Part shown: in pieces, positions 24,801 to 30,605 of the stretch
Position numbering within the stretch: the first letter of the stretch is position 1
How the letters are laid out: each line of letters opens with the position of its first letter
Assembly: GCA_035048485.1 (NCBI GenBank)
Contig: CM068587.1
Location: forward strand, 52,319,501-52,383,500
Length of the DNA: 64,000 nt
Reading direction: 5' to 3'
Source: Pteria penguin
Lineage: Eukaryota > Mollusca > Bivalvia > Pterioida > Pteriidae
Program-made: the position numbers and the translations under genes
The notes under the pieces: generated by a model
What the model was told of the DNA's origin: nothing
The model's database searches: none
The model's input: the letters and a program-made list of their open reading frames with translations, nothing else

Positions 24801-27800
24801 ACAATAGTAGCCTGTAAACGTGAGAATCAAATGTAGGTAAATGATTACAATAGTAACCTGTAAACGTGAGAATCAAGTGTAGGTAAATGATTACAATAGT
24901 AGCCTGTAAACGTGAGAATCAAGTGTAGGTAAATGATTACAATAGTAGCCTGTAAACGTGAGAATCAAGTGTAGGTAAACGATTACAATAGTAACCTGTA
25001 AACGTGAGAATCAAGTGTAGGTAAATGATTACAATAGTAGCCTGTAAACATGAGTATCAAGTGTAGGTAAATGATTACAATAGTAACCTGTAAACGTGAG
25101 AATCAAGTGTAGGTAAATGATTACAATAGTAGCCTGTAAACCTGAGAATCAAGTGTAGGTAAATGATTACAATAGTAACCTGTAAACGTGAGAATCAAGT
25201 GTAGGTAAACGATTACAATAGTAACCTGTAAACGTGAGAATCAAGTGTAGGTAAATGATTACAATAGTAGCCTGTAAACATGAGTATCAAGTGTAGGTAA
25301 ATGATTACAATAGTAACCTGTAAACGTGAGAATCAAGTGTAGGTAAACGATTACAATAGTAGCCTGTAAACCTGAGAATCAAGTGTAGGTAAATGATTAC
25401 AATAGTAACCTGTAAACGTGAGAATCAAGTGTAGGTAAATGATTACAATAGTAACCTGTAAACCTGAGAATCAAGTGTAGGTAAATGATTACAATAGAAG
25501 CCTGTAAACGTGAGAATCAAGTGTAGGTAAATGATTGCAATAGTAGCCTGTAAACGTGAGAATCAAGTGTAGGTAAATGATTACAATAGTAACCTGTAAA
25601 CCTGAGAATCAAGTGTAGGTAAATGATTACAATAGTAACCTGTAAACATGAGAATCAAGTGTAGGTAAATGATTACAATAGTAGCCTGTAAACATGAGAA
25701 TCAAGTGTAGGTAAATGATTACAATAGTAACCTGTAAACGTGAGAATCAAGTGTAGGTAAATGATTGCAATAGTAACCTGTAAACGTGAGAATCAAGTGT
25801 AGGTAAATGATTACAATAGTAGCCTGTAAACGTGAGAATCAAGTGTAGGTAAATGATTACAATAGTAACCTGTAAACGTGAGAATCAAGTGTAGGTAAAT
25901 GATTACAATAGTAACCTGTAAACGTGAGAATCAAGTGTAGGTAAATGATTACAATAGTAGCCTGTAAACGTGAGAATCAAGTGTAGGTAAATGATTACAA
26001 TAGTAGCCTGTAAACGTGAGAATCAAGTGTAGGTAAATGATTACAATAGTAGCCTGTATACGTGAGAATCAAGTGTAGGTAAATGATTACAATAGTAACC
26101 TGTAAACGTGAGAATCAAGTGTAGGTAAACGATTACAATAGTAGCCTGTAAACATGAGTATCAAGTGTAGGTAAACGATTACAATAGTAAACTGCAAACA
26201 TGAGAATCAAGTGTAGGTAAATGATTACAATAGTAACCTGTAAACATGAGAATCACGTGTATTTAAATGATTACAATAGTAACCTGTAAACGTGAGAATC
26301 AAGTGTAGGTAAATGATTACAATAGTAGCCTGTAAACGTGAGAATCAAGTGTAGGTAAATGATTACAATAGTAGCCTGTAAACGTGAGAATCAAGTGTAG
26401 GTAAATGATTACAATAGTAACCTGTAAACGTGAGAATCAAGTGTAGGTAAATGATTACAATAGTAACCTGTAAACGTGAGAATCAAGTGTAGGTAAATGA
26501 TTACAATAGTAACCTGTAAATGTTAGAATCAAGTGTAGGTAAATGATTACAATAGTAGCCTGTAAACGTGAGAATCAAGTGTAGGTAAATGAATACAATA
26601 GTAGCCTGTAAACGTGAGAATCAAGTGTATTTAAATGATTACAATAGTAGCCTGTAAACGTGAGAATCAAGTGTAGGTAAATGATTACAATAGTAGCCTG
26701 TAAACCTGAGAATCAAGTGTAGGTAAATGATTACAATAGTAACCTGTAAACGTGAGAATCAAGTGTAGGTAAATGATTACAATAGTAGCCTGTAAACGTG
26801 AGAATCAAGTGTAGGTAAAGGATTACAATAGTAACCTGTATACGTGAGAATCAAGTGTAGGTAAATGATTACAATAGTAACCTGTAAACGTGAGAATCAA
26901 GTGTATTTAAATGATTACAATAGTAGCCTGTAAACGTGAGAATCAAGTGTAGGTAAATGATTACAATAGTAGCCTGTAAACGTGAGAATCAAGTGTAGGT
27001 AAATGATTACAATAGTAGCCTGTAAACATGAGAATCAAGTGTAGGTAAATGATTACAATAGTAGCCTGTAAACGTGAGAATCAAGTGTAGGTAAATGATT
27101 ACAATAGTAAACTGCAAACATGAGAATCACGTATAGGTAAATGATAACAATAGTAGCCTGTAAACGTGAGAATCAAGTGTAGGTAAATAATTACAATAGT
27201 AGCCTGTAAACATGAGAATCACGTGTAGGTAAATTATATGTTCACAGTTCATGATTTTTGTTGTACAGAGTTATTTCTCATTTGTGCAGGTGTTTGACTC
27301 TTAATTATTGTGACGTCAAGGATATCATCTGGAAGCATCATTTTTGTCCGTTCATTCTTAAAAGTTTACTTGTGTTTCTGTAGATTTGGTTATTCTACAT
27401 TATATACCTTCTCTAAGGGTAGATTTCTCTGTTTCACGCAAAGACCAAATGGGTCATGAATATTTGCCAAGTCGAAATTTACAGCAATGTTGTAAGGAGT
27501 AGACATTTTGTTTTGATTAAATGCCTGGCTTGTAGTGCCAATGATCTGAGTTGGAAACCCAGATTATGCCGCTATGTGTAAGAGCTTAGTATCCTATTGC
27601 CTCCAGTCTGGGATTTCACTAATGTATTGTCGAAGCAGGATAAACCCCAATACACTGACTAAAATGTCATTATTAATATGATGTGTATTTCAGACTTTTA
27701 ACTCCAAACAAGGTTTAAATGGCCATGTGAGAATACATAAAGGAGCTAGTGGGAATAAGGGAACAACACCTGCCAGAGTCCTGCCATCAGGGGAGACCAC

Positions 27801-29023
27801 TGGTCCAAGTCGGCCAGTCAAGCCAACAAGCCATGCCAACCGATCTCCGATGTATGATGATTTAGGCAATGAGATTTTCCCATGCCGATTGTGTGGAAGG
27901 TAATATTGACATCTCGTATGTTTTGATATTGTTTTCAGTACAGCATCAGAGACCCTTATGAAAGAAAATGAATCTATAATGGTATCAACAGCATTCATTA
28001 AATGAGTGCTCACATATATTGCAGTTTGCTGGTGGCAAATAAAAAAATGACAATTTATGTTGATTCACTCTTAAACAGAATAATCCTGTCTTTAATATGC
28101 TACTGTTTATTGATATGTCGTTGTACTATAGACAGAATGGACTTTTCTCTCTTATCTAACGAAAGTATTCAATTTGGATGCTCATATTATGGACAATTTT
28201 TACGCTATATACATCACCATTTCACAGTACCAACAATCAGATTGTAATTTGTAGGGTACGTAATATGGCTAATAGGTGAGTCACAGTTATTCTAAAATTA
28301 AGTCATGTGACTCACCTATCAGCCTTATTATCCTGTAATCTGATTGGTTGATATTATTAATTGGTGATGTAAACAGCACCTGGATTTAAATCATAAGAAA
28401 TGGGAAATACTGCTTGGAATATGATAGAATAAGTAGTCCTCCAAAGGGAAGTAAATATAGTAAAAGAAATAACACAAACACTCTTTGCCGCAAATTTTCG
28501 GCCTCCTGGCCTTTATCAGGCAATAGTTAGAATAGTACAGAATAACTATGTAACATCCATCTTTACATGTCTAATATAAACAAGTTTAGAGCGTCCATAT
28601 TGGACTAGCCCACTTGTAAATCTTCCACTTGCTTCAACTGGATCAAGCATTGTGGATTAACCCAAAGTTAGCAGAGGTATGAGGCTATAGTGAATTTTGT
28701 GCAGCACTGTGACCCTGGCAGTCACAGAGGTTCCTGCCGAGATGTAGAGAGGTCTTGGTACATGTACAAGGAGGCAGAAATATTTTATGTTGAGGTTGTT
28801 CACTTTTGTATGTTATGAATTTTTGGCGTGTTTGGGTAACTATTTAACCAAGCTTTCTTGCGGCTTTTGCAGGGTATTTGGCAAGGTGAAGAGTCGGAGT
28901 GCTCATATGAAAAGTCACCGGGTAATAGACAATGACAAGAATAAAAACAAGACGGCCAACACTAGTACTCAAAACAACTATGAGATGTCAGTGAACAAAT
29001 TTCAAGGTTCCCCTTACCGGTGA
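207..29023 (+). CDS. TRERF1: TRERF1/ZNF541/MIDEAS-type zinc-finger ELM2-SANT protein, complete CDS in 20 exons
   Basis: Exons: 207-822, 1625-1862, 2155-2662, 2784-2885, 3159-3364, 4566-4665, 6243-6405, 7010-7083, 9036-9398, 10525-12241, 12485-12566, 15324-15373, 17711-17797, 20465-20568, 21513-21588, 22813-22901, 23514-23810, 24481-24582, 27694-27899, 28873-29023. They sum to 5331 nt (1776 aa plus stop) with every phase compatible. Domain order: zinc fingers 1-3 (about aa 243-325), finger 4 (557-590), Gln-rich (670-790), disordered Pro/Ser region (791-1362), ELM2 (about 1390-1470), SANT (about 1497-1550), fingers 5-6 (about 1650-1745). Family knowledge: ELM2-SANT proteins of this group bind HDAC1/2 and DNTTIP1 in the nuclear MiDAC complex. 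The protein is longer than its vertebrate relatives, mainly through the Gln-rich and disordered regions. Whether TRERF1, ZNF541 or MIDEAS is the best single label is unresolved; it may represent the pre-duplication invertebrate form. Confidence 0.9.
823..1624 (+). other. Intron 1: no recognised element
   Basis: AT-rich, with T-runs near 1001-1033 and scattered TACATGTACATGTA words. I see no ORF with coding character and no repeat family I can name. Confidence 0.6.
1625..1862 (+). CDS. TRERF1: Coding exon 2: zinc finger 1 and most of finger 2
   Basis: A Lys-rich linker is followed by a C2H2 finger with CPTC...H-x3-H spacing, then a second finger (CNLC...QDHL) cut by the intron. Acceptor TTTTCAG at 1624, donor CT|GTGAGT at 1862. 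Finger 2 is completed by the exon at 2155. Confidence 0.93.
2155..2662 (+). CDS. TRERF1: Coding exon 3: end of finger 2, finger 3, Ala/Gln-rich linker
   Basis: Supplies the NGHLMTH histidine half of finger 2. Finger 3 follows, with four residues between its cysteines (C-T-V-E-N-C) and an RRHLENHH end. A poly-Ala stretch and a Gln/Ser/Pro-rich tail come next. Ends CAG|GTATAG in phase 0. Confidence 0.92.
2784..2885 (+). CDS. TRERF1: Coding exon 4: linker
   Basis: 34 codons ([10 protein letters not shown]...), no domain. The acceptor TTATTTCAG and donor AAG|GTCAGT keep phase 0 on both sides. The donor context is weaker than its neighbours. Confidence 0.8.
3159..3364 (+). CDS. TRERF1: Coding exon 5: Ser/Pro/Gly linker
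   Basis: Disordered segment (NLTQPGQQ...VPEKP) between splice acceptor TTTTGTAG and donor CAAG|GTATGT. It leaves phase 2, which the next exon completes as Ser at the start of zinc finger 4. Confidence 0.87.
3585..3935. repeat. Dispersed repeat, two related copies with CTGTCCGTC tracts
   Basis: Two related segments (about 3585-3650 and 3841-3930) share the wording CAAAGCAATTCYGG...ATTGGCAAAA followed by CTGTCCGT-type runs and a TTTTTGCG end. Located in intron 5. Similar CTGTCCGTC-bearing segments recur near 15880, 20740, 35260 and 51560, so this is interspersed rather than local sequence. Confidence 0.5.
4566..4665 (+). CDS. TRERF1: Coding exon 6: zinc finger 4
   Basis: A single C2H2 finger (CTIC...F...LNGHMRLH) with the [10 protein letters not shown] ending typical of this family's isolated finger before the ELM2 half of the protein. 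Acceptor ATTCCAG, donor AAG|GTAAAT. Confidence 0.92.
4890..5200. repeat. Minisatellite, about 30-bp unit, in intron 6
   Basis: Repeats of AGGTGCAGGTGTGCCACTGT-type units, degenerate, starting about 220 bp after the exon 6 donor. Short ORFs here are by-products of the repeat. Confidence 0.8.
5850..6114 (+). mobile_element. tRNA-derived SINE (family 1)
   Basis: A Pol III A box (TGGCATAGTGG) and a perfect-looking B box (GGTTCGAATCC) lie in a tRNA-like head. A conserved body (CCCCTCACTGCTTCGG, GGCAGATGCCGTCACCATAT) follows, and the tail ends in AATCAATCAATC. Imperfect flanking copies TTTGAACCGATA / TTTTAACCGAAA may be target duplications. The same body appears on the - strand at 19911, 30430 and 38045. 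Confidence 0.85.
6243..6405 (+). CDS. TRERF1: Coding exon 7: basic linker
   Basis: Starts with a Lys/Glu-rich run ([13 protein letters not shown]), possibly nuclear-localising, then a Pro/Thr/Gln linker. Acceptor TTATTACAG, donor AATG|GTATGT, leaving phase 1 for the exon at 7010. Confidence 0.87.
7010..7083 (+). CDS. TRERF1: Coding exon 8: short linker
   Basis: 25 codons ([10 protein letters not shown]...EPSPQ). Acceptor TGTTTTTCAG is good; the donor CAG|GTGACA is weak, but the frame stays compatible with the Gln-rich exon that follows. Confidence 0.78.
7084..9035 (+). other. Intron 8: AT-rich, one MITE
   Basis: Apart from the foldback element at 8254-8466, this intron holds G and C homopolymer runs (about 7205-7217 and 7533-7547) and otherwise featureless AT-rich DNA. 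Confidence 0.55.
8254..8466. mobile_element. Foldback MITE with about 43-bp terminal inverted repeats
   Basis: The left arm (8254-8297) and right arm (8422-8466) are near-perfect inverted copies, sharing for example TTCACAAAGAAACTTAAGTC. A 124-bp non-coding centre lies between them. No transposase is present. The family was not identified. Confidence 0.75.
9036..9398 (+). CDS. TRERF1: Coding exon 9: Gln-rich helix, ends at the first of many repeated donors
   Basis: A run dominated by Gln with Leu/Glu/His (aa 670-770), probably coiled or polar-zipper-like, then [17 protein letters not shown]. The donor CAG|GTAAGA at 9399 is the first of a tandem series of identical donors. Ending here or at 9453 keeps frame with exon 10. 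Confidence 0.85.
9360..10085 (+). repeat. 54-bp tandem repeat containing the exon 9 end and its 5' splice site
   Basis: Each unit equals 18 codons ([18 protein letters not shown]) and contains CAG|GTAAGA. GT donors in intact context lie at 9399, 9453, 9517, 9571, 9625, 9743, 9797 and 10012. Other units have lost the site (GA at 9689, CAGTTAAG near 9904 and 9957). Two units carry the same 10-bp internal duplication (CTGGATCAAC), which breaks the frame, and TAA 9534-9536 then closes it. The array spans the exon 9/intron 9 boundary. Confidence 0.9.
10525..12241 (+). CDS. TRERF1: Coding exon 10: long disordered exon with family signature
   Basis: 1717 nt, aa 791-1362. The first half is Gln-rich. 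The second half is Ser/Arg-rich and carries the family's [12 protein letters not shown] and [19 protein letters not shown] blocks just upstream of the ELM2 domain. Acceptor GTCTTTTAG at 10524, donor A|GTAAGT after 12241. Confidence 0.92.
12485..12566 (+). CDS. TRERF1: Coding exon 11: acidic linker to ELM2
   Basis: Short acidic exon (SLKDDVEES...ETDVLP). It ends in CC|GTAAGA so that the split Pro codon is followed by the HVNIG of the ELM2 start in the next exon. Confidence 0.87.
12658..13098. mobile_element. Long imperfect palindrome (foldback element) in intron 11
   Basis: The left arm 12690-12869 and right arm 12914-13083 are inverted copies separated by a 44-nt loop. They share blocks such as AAAATCTGGATTTTCA, CAGATCTTGTT-AGTCGTAAC and TTTTGACGTGA. 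Short ACTACTG/CAGTAGT ends lie outside the arms. No ORF. Probably a non-autonomous DNA transposon. Confidence 0.75.
13404..14744 (+). mobile_element. mariner element, full length, TA target duplication
   Basis: About 28-bp terminal inverted repeats (CGAGGGGTGTTCCGAAATTA... at the left; one mismatch at the right) are flanked by TA at 13402-13403 and 14745-14746. The length of 1341 bp fits mariner. It lies in intron 11, same strand as the host gene. Confidence 0.93.
13595..14683 (+). pseudogene. mariner transposase, DD34D, interrupted by one in-frame TAA
   Basis: 362 codons in one continuous frame, broken only by TAA at 14177-14179. The N terminus has the mariner helix-turn-helix region and the WVARFKLG...[10 protein letters not shown] segment. 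Catalytic residues are present: the Asp in TGDETW, the Asp in YDNAPAH, and an Asp in APCDFFLF exactly 34 residues after the second, giving DD34D. The stop falls between the first and second catalytic Asp, so the genomic copy should not make an active enzyme. ATG 13595 is chosen because MVGKRAENV aligns with mariner starts. Confidence 0.92.
15324..15373 (+). CDS. TRERF1: Coding exon 12: start of ELM2 domain
   Basis: A 50-nt exon reading [17 protein letters not shown], the diagnostic opening of an ELM2 domain (...NIG..YQA.IP). It lies between TTTACAG and A|GTAAGT. Confidence 0.93.
15840..16850. repeat. Tandem repeat, about 160-bp unit, roughly six copies (intron 12)
   Basis: Units share TAAAGGTATTGGATTAAAACTT, ATCAACAAGGGTCAGTACCA, GTTATGCCCCTTGAACTTAG and AATTTTCAAGGATTTTACAG. 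The block is framed by GCCCGTCATAAGACGGGACAT on the left and GGGCATATTATGCCACGTTT on the right, wording found in dispersed molluscan repeats. No coding frame. Confidence 0.7.
17711..17797 (+). CDS. TRERF1: Coding exon 13: ELM2 domain, middle
   Basis: Reads [20 protein letters not shown] then TIVDILDDD. The DLLWDPS motif is typical of the MiDAC-type ELM2 that contacts HDAC. Acceptor TACCTTCAG, donor G|GTAAGT. Confidence 0.93.
17840..18390 (+). mobile_element. tRNA-derived SINE split by an internal minisatellite
   Basis: The head has a tRNA-like B box (GGGTTCGATTCC) at about 17897. The SINE body resumes after 18272 (CCCCTCACTGCTTCAG, CAGGCAAATCGTGTCAC). In place of the usual 70-80 bp between them lies a 24-bp minisatellite. 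Located in intron 13, starting about 45 bp after the exon 13 donor. Confidence 0.7.
17946..18272. repeat. 24-bp minisatellite inside the SINE
   Basis: About 13 copies of ACACTGGCAAGTGTGTTACA-type units, several reading ACTGGTAAGTG and so containing a donor-like GTAAGT. It lies about 150 bp downstream of the exon 13 donor. Confidence 0.85.
18535..18746. mobile_element. MITE with CAG...CTG ends and 6-bp target duplication
   Basis: Terminal inverted repeats CAGTGTTTTCTCCAG (left) and CAGTATTTTCTCTAG (right, inverted) bound 212 bp. CGTTAT is repeated exactly at 18529-18534 and 18747-18752. The interior has a G-run and no ORF. Confidence 0.7.
18768..19797 (+). pseudogene. Broken ORF of unknown family, in two overlapping frames
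   Basis: Frame A runs from ATG 18768 to TAA 19077-19079 (103 aa: ...[20 protein letters not shown]..., ...[15 protein letters not shown]..., ...[13 protein letters not shown]...). Frame B runs from about 19063 to TGA 19795-19797 (about 244 aa: ...[20 protein letters not shown]...). They overlap by 17 nt, as expected for one ORF with a frameshift. Composition looks coding, with few simple repeats and balanced residues. I do not recognise the family. It sits inside intron 13, between a MITE and a SINE, with no splice sites or poly-A tail seen. It could be a retrocopy or a piece of a mobile element. Confidence 0.55.
19911..20157 (-). mobile_element. tRNA-derived SINE (family 1), intact 14-bp target duplication
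   Basis: Reverse-strand copy of the 5850 SINE, with the same body (GGCCCTGTGTCGTGGTATGC, CCCTCACTGCTTCAGG) and a B-box-like GGGATTCAAGTCCC. It is flanked by TTTCTATGAATTGA at 19897-19910 and exactly again at 20158-20171, which defines the insertion. Confidence 0.9.
20465..20568 (+). CDS. TRERF1: Coding exon 14: ELM2 domain, C-terminal helices
   Basis: Encodes [20 protein letters not shown] then [13 protein letters not shown], the helical end of the ELM2 domain of this family. Acceptor TTTTTGCAG, donor CAG|GTATGC, phase 0 at exit. Confidence 0.92.
20690..21070. repeat. Dispersed repeat with GGTCAAGGTCAC-type tandem halves
   Basis: Intron 14 sequence beginning TATCCCCTGCAAACGGAGTT, containing two related halves with TTTCAGAGAATTGTTGCCCAGGAC / TTTCACAGAATGTTGCCTAGGAC and AACAAGGTCA wording. 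Resembles the block at 35210-36060. Non-coding. Confidence 0.5.
21513..21588 (+). CDS. TRERF1: Coding exon 15: ELM2-SANT linker
   Basis: Reads [20 protein letters not shown] then TYTYQ. Spliced between TGATTAG and AAG|GTATGT. It joins the ELM2 to the SANT domain in phase 1. Confidence 0.9.
21722..22330. repeat. 42-bp minisatellite, about 14 copies (intron 15)
   Basis: Unit reads TTTTGGTAGTGATAAGGGCT then GTAGGGAGTTCAGAACCAACAG. The period is a multiple of three and the unit lacks stops in several frames, so long ORFs appear on both strands; these are repeat artefacts. It begins about 135 bp after the exon 15 donor. Confidence 0.9.
22813..22901 (+). CDS. TRERF1: Coding exon 16: first half of SANT domain
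   Basis: Reads (E)[20 protein letters not shown] then [13 protein letters not shown] helices 1 and 2 with the characteristic Trp and acidic residues. Acceptor ATTGTAG, donor GAG|GTAGTA. Confidence 0.94.
22950..23018 (+). mobile_element. SINE family 1, 3'-end fragment
   Basis: ATTAGGCAGATGCTGTCGCC...GAAATATTCGTGGTGTGGCATTAAATCAACC matches the tail region of the SINE at 5850. It has no tRNA head. It lies about 50 bp after the SANT exon donor. Confidence 0.7.
23514..23810 (+). CDS. TRERF1: Coding exon 17: SANT recognition helix plus basic and acidic tail
   Basis: Starts [18 protein letters not shown], the third SANT helix. An Arg-rich helix ([17 protein letters not shown]) and a Gln/Ser/acidic tail follow. 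The donor ATG|GTGAGA at 23811 is the first of three identical copies in a tandem repeat. Reading through to the second copy meets a stop at 23871-23873. Confidence 0.92.
23781..24050 (+). repeat. 67-68-bp tandem repeat containing the exon 17 end and its donor
   Basis: Four units start at 23781, 23848, 23916 and 23983. Each begins with the last 30 nt of exon 17 (TCAACAGAAGTAGAGGAACA...) and continues through ATG|GTGAGA into a G-rich intronic stretch. GT donors are intact at 23811, 23878 and 23946; the fourth unit has diverged (ATAGCGAA). Confidence 0.9.
24481..24582 (+). CDS. TRERF1: Coding exon 18: first half of zinc finger 5
   Basis: An acidic stretch, then [10 protein letters not shown] with four residues between the cysteines. 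The finger continues in the exon at 27694, across an intron filled by a 2.6 kb minisatellite. Donor GCT|GTAAGT. Confidence 0.9.
24620..27235. repeat. 46-bp minisatellite, about 57 copies (intron 18)
   Basis: Unit: AATGATTACAATAGTARCCT then GTAAACGTGAGAATCAAGTG then TAGGTA. It is highly homogeneous across 2.6 kb, with a few variants (AATTCACGTG-type, ATTTAAATG). Every intact unit contains TAG|GTAAAT, a donor-like word. The array starts about 40-50 bp after the authentic exon 18 donor at 24583. Confidence 0.95.
27694..27899 (+). CDS. TRERF1: Coding exon 19: rest of finger 5, first half of finger 6
   Basis: [17 protein letters not shown] completes finger 5. A Gly/Thr/Pro linker and [10 protein letters not shown] open finger 6. 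Donor AG|GTAATA is in phase 2; acceptor GTATTTCAG. Confidence 0.9.
28205..28385. mobile_element. Imperfect palindrome in intron 19
   Basis: Core stem 28262-28285 / 28307-28329 (GGCTAATAGGTGAGTCAC and its near inverse). Outer paired blocks CAACAATCAGATT / AATCTGATTGGTTG and ACATCACCA / TGGTGATGT extend it. Probably a decayed foldback element. Confidence 0.6.
28873..29023 (+). CDS. TRERF1: Coding exon 20: end of finger 6 and C terminus
   Basis: [16 protein letters not shown] completes the last C2H2 finger, a block shared with the vertebrate relatives. A polar tail ends at TGA 29021-29023. Acceptor GCTTTTGCAG. Confidence 0.92.
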
Positions 29024-30429
29024 CATAATTGGTGCTTGTACAAAATAACCACTGTGGGAGTTTCCCATAGAGTTATAAATAACTTTCTTTGAGAGTTATA
29101 AATAACTCAGTATAGGGCTTTCCTAGAACTTGTGTACTAAGGCAGCTTATAGAAGGATGGAATACATCTTTTGTACAGAGATTTTATTGAAGGATCTTAG
29201 CAAGTTAAGTCACTCTCTCCTCAGGAATGAGATTTGTTTGTCACAAAACTTTTTCATTTTTTATGCATTATCTTTATGCATTACCTTCATTCGTAAACTA
29301 AACTTACTCAAACTAGAGAAGCTCTGTCAAACTTTTCAAGGTAAATACTGGGTCCAAAATTTAATGTCGAAGCAGGATAATTGAGATATTGTCTAATGAC
29401 AGTGTATTGTAATTACTAGTGTAATGTTTTCGCTATACATCATTTTCATTAATTACAACAGACATACCTTATTCTAACCGTTACACCATTTTTCCTGAGT
29501 CTGTTAATGGGTTTATTAGATGAGATTCCATTGTTCAGATGCACTTTAAAAGAATATTTATAATGATATTATTGGCTAAATGTTGGTGGGTTTTTTTGCA
29601 TGAAATTGTAAGGGTATACTGTAAAGTATTCGAGGATTTTTTTATTCATTTTTGTTGACATGGATGCTTAATTCTGGATATAATACTTTTCGTTGATAAT
29701 AGATATTGTAGAAAGATGGTGGAAATTGTTTGAATCAGTGTTGTCGCAGAAATGAAAATTTGCTAAATTATAAATGTCGTTATATATACGTACATGTACT
29801 GTAAAACCAATGCTAGATTTGCTATGTTAATTCCTTGGCTTACCATGGCCCATTTGAACTCAGCCTTAGTATTCGAAATGATTTCAGCACAGATGTTAAA
29901 TCTTGACATACAAACCTTTAAATTCTTACTCAGCACTTCAGTTTAAGTTTTAAATATTACTTGTGTAGAGTTAAAAAAAAAAATCGGTTCCTAGAACTCA
30001 AATGGCAAACTTGAGTCATAACGGAACTTTGGTATCCTAAATTTCAATTTATGTATTCATGAATCCTCTTCCTGTTGCTTTGATGAGTAAGGCCAAATAA
30101 AATGAAAATTTAGTTTCCCAGGCACCACTGCATCACTAAAATTGGTGCCGCATACAAAATTTTTATATTTCTAGTGTGCATTTTTTGCATGTCTTTAGAT
30201 TGAAATTTTCCTTTAACGTTCAGCTGACATGGATGTTCAAGCATCTAAGAAGGAACCGAAAATGAACATGACCTCCATACAGATCATGTCTTGGGCAGCA
30301 GGTAACCTTTATTGGATGATAAGCAGGGGTTAAAGTGAGGGAAATTATCGAAATCAACTTTACCTAAGCATTGTCGATGGTTGATTTGATTTTGGGAATT
30401 TCTATTTTCCCAATAAATATATTGACTGA

Positions 30430-30605
30430 TTGTTGTTTTATGTCACTCCCAAGATTATTGCACGTATATGGTGACAGCATCTGCCTAATTTTCATACCTC
30501 TGTGACGGACCCTTCATAGGCAGTGAGGGATGTTTTACATGCCATGCCTGCTACGACACGGGACCCCGGTTTTTACTGTCTCATCCAAAAGACAGGTAGC
30601 AGGTG
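30430..30605 (-). mobile_element. SINE family 1, truncated, reverse strand
   Basis: Carries the inverted SINE body (GTATATGGTGACAGCATCTG, GGCAGTGAGGGATGTTTTAC, ACTGTCTCATCCAAAAGACA), but the tRNA-like head is missing. Confidence 0.75.

Noticed and set aside
24620..27235. CRISPR-like regular array
   Set aside because: Direct 46-bp units without unique spacers, inside a eukaryotic intron; it is a minisatellite.
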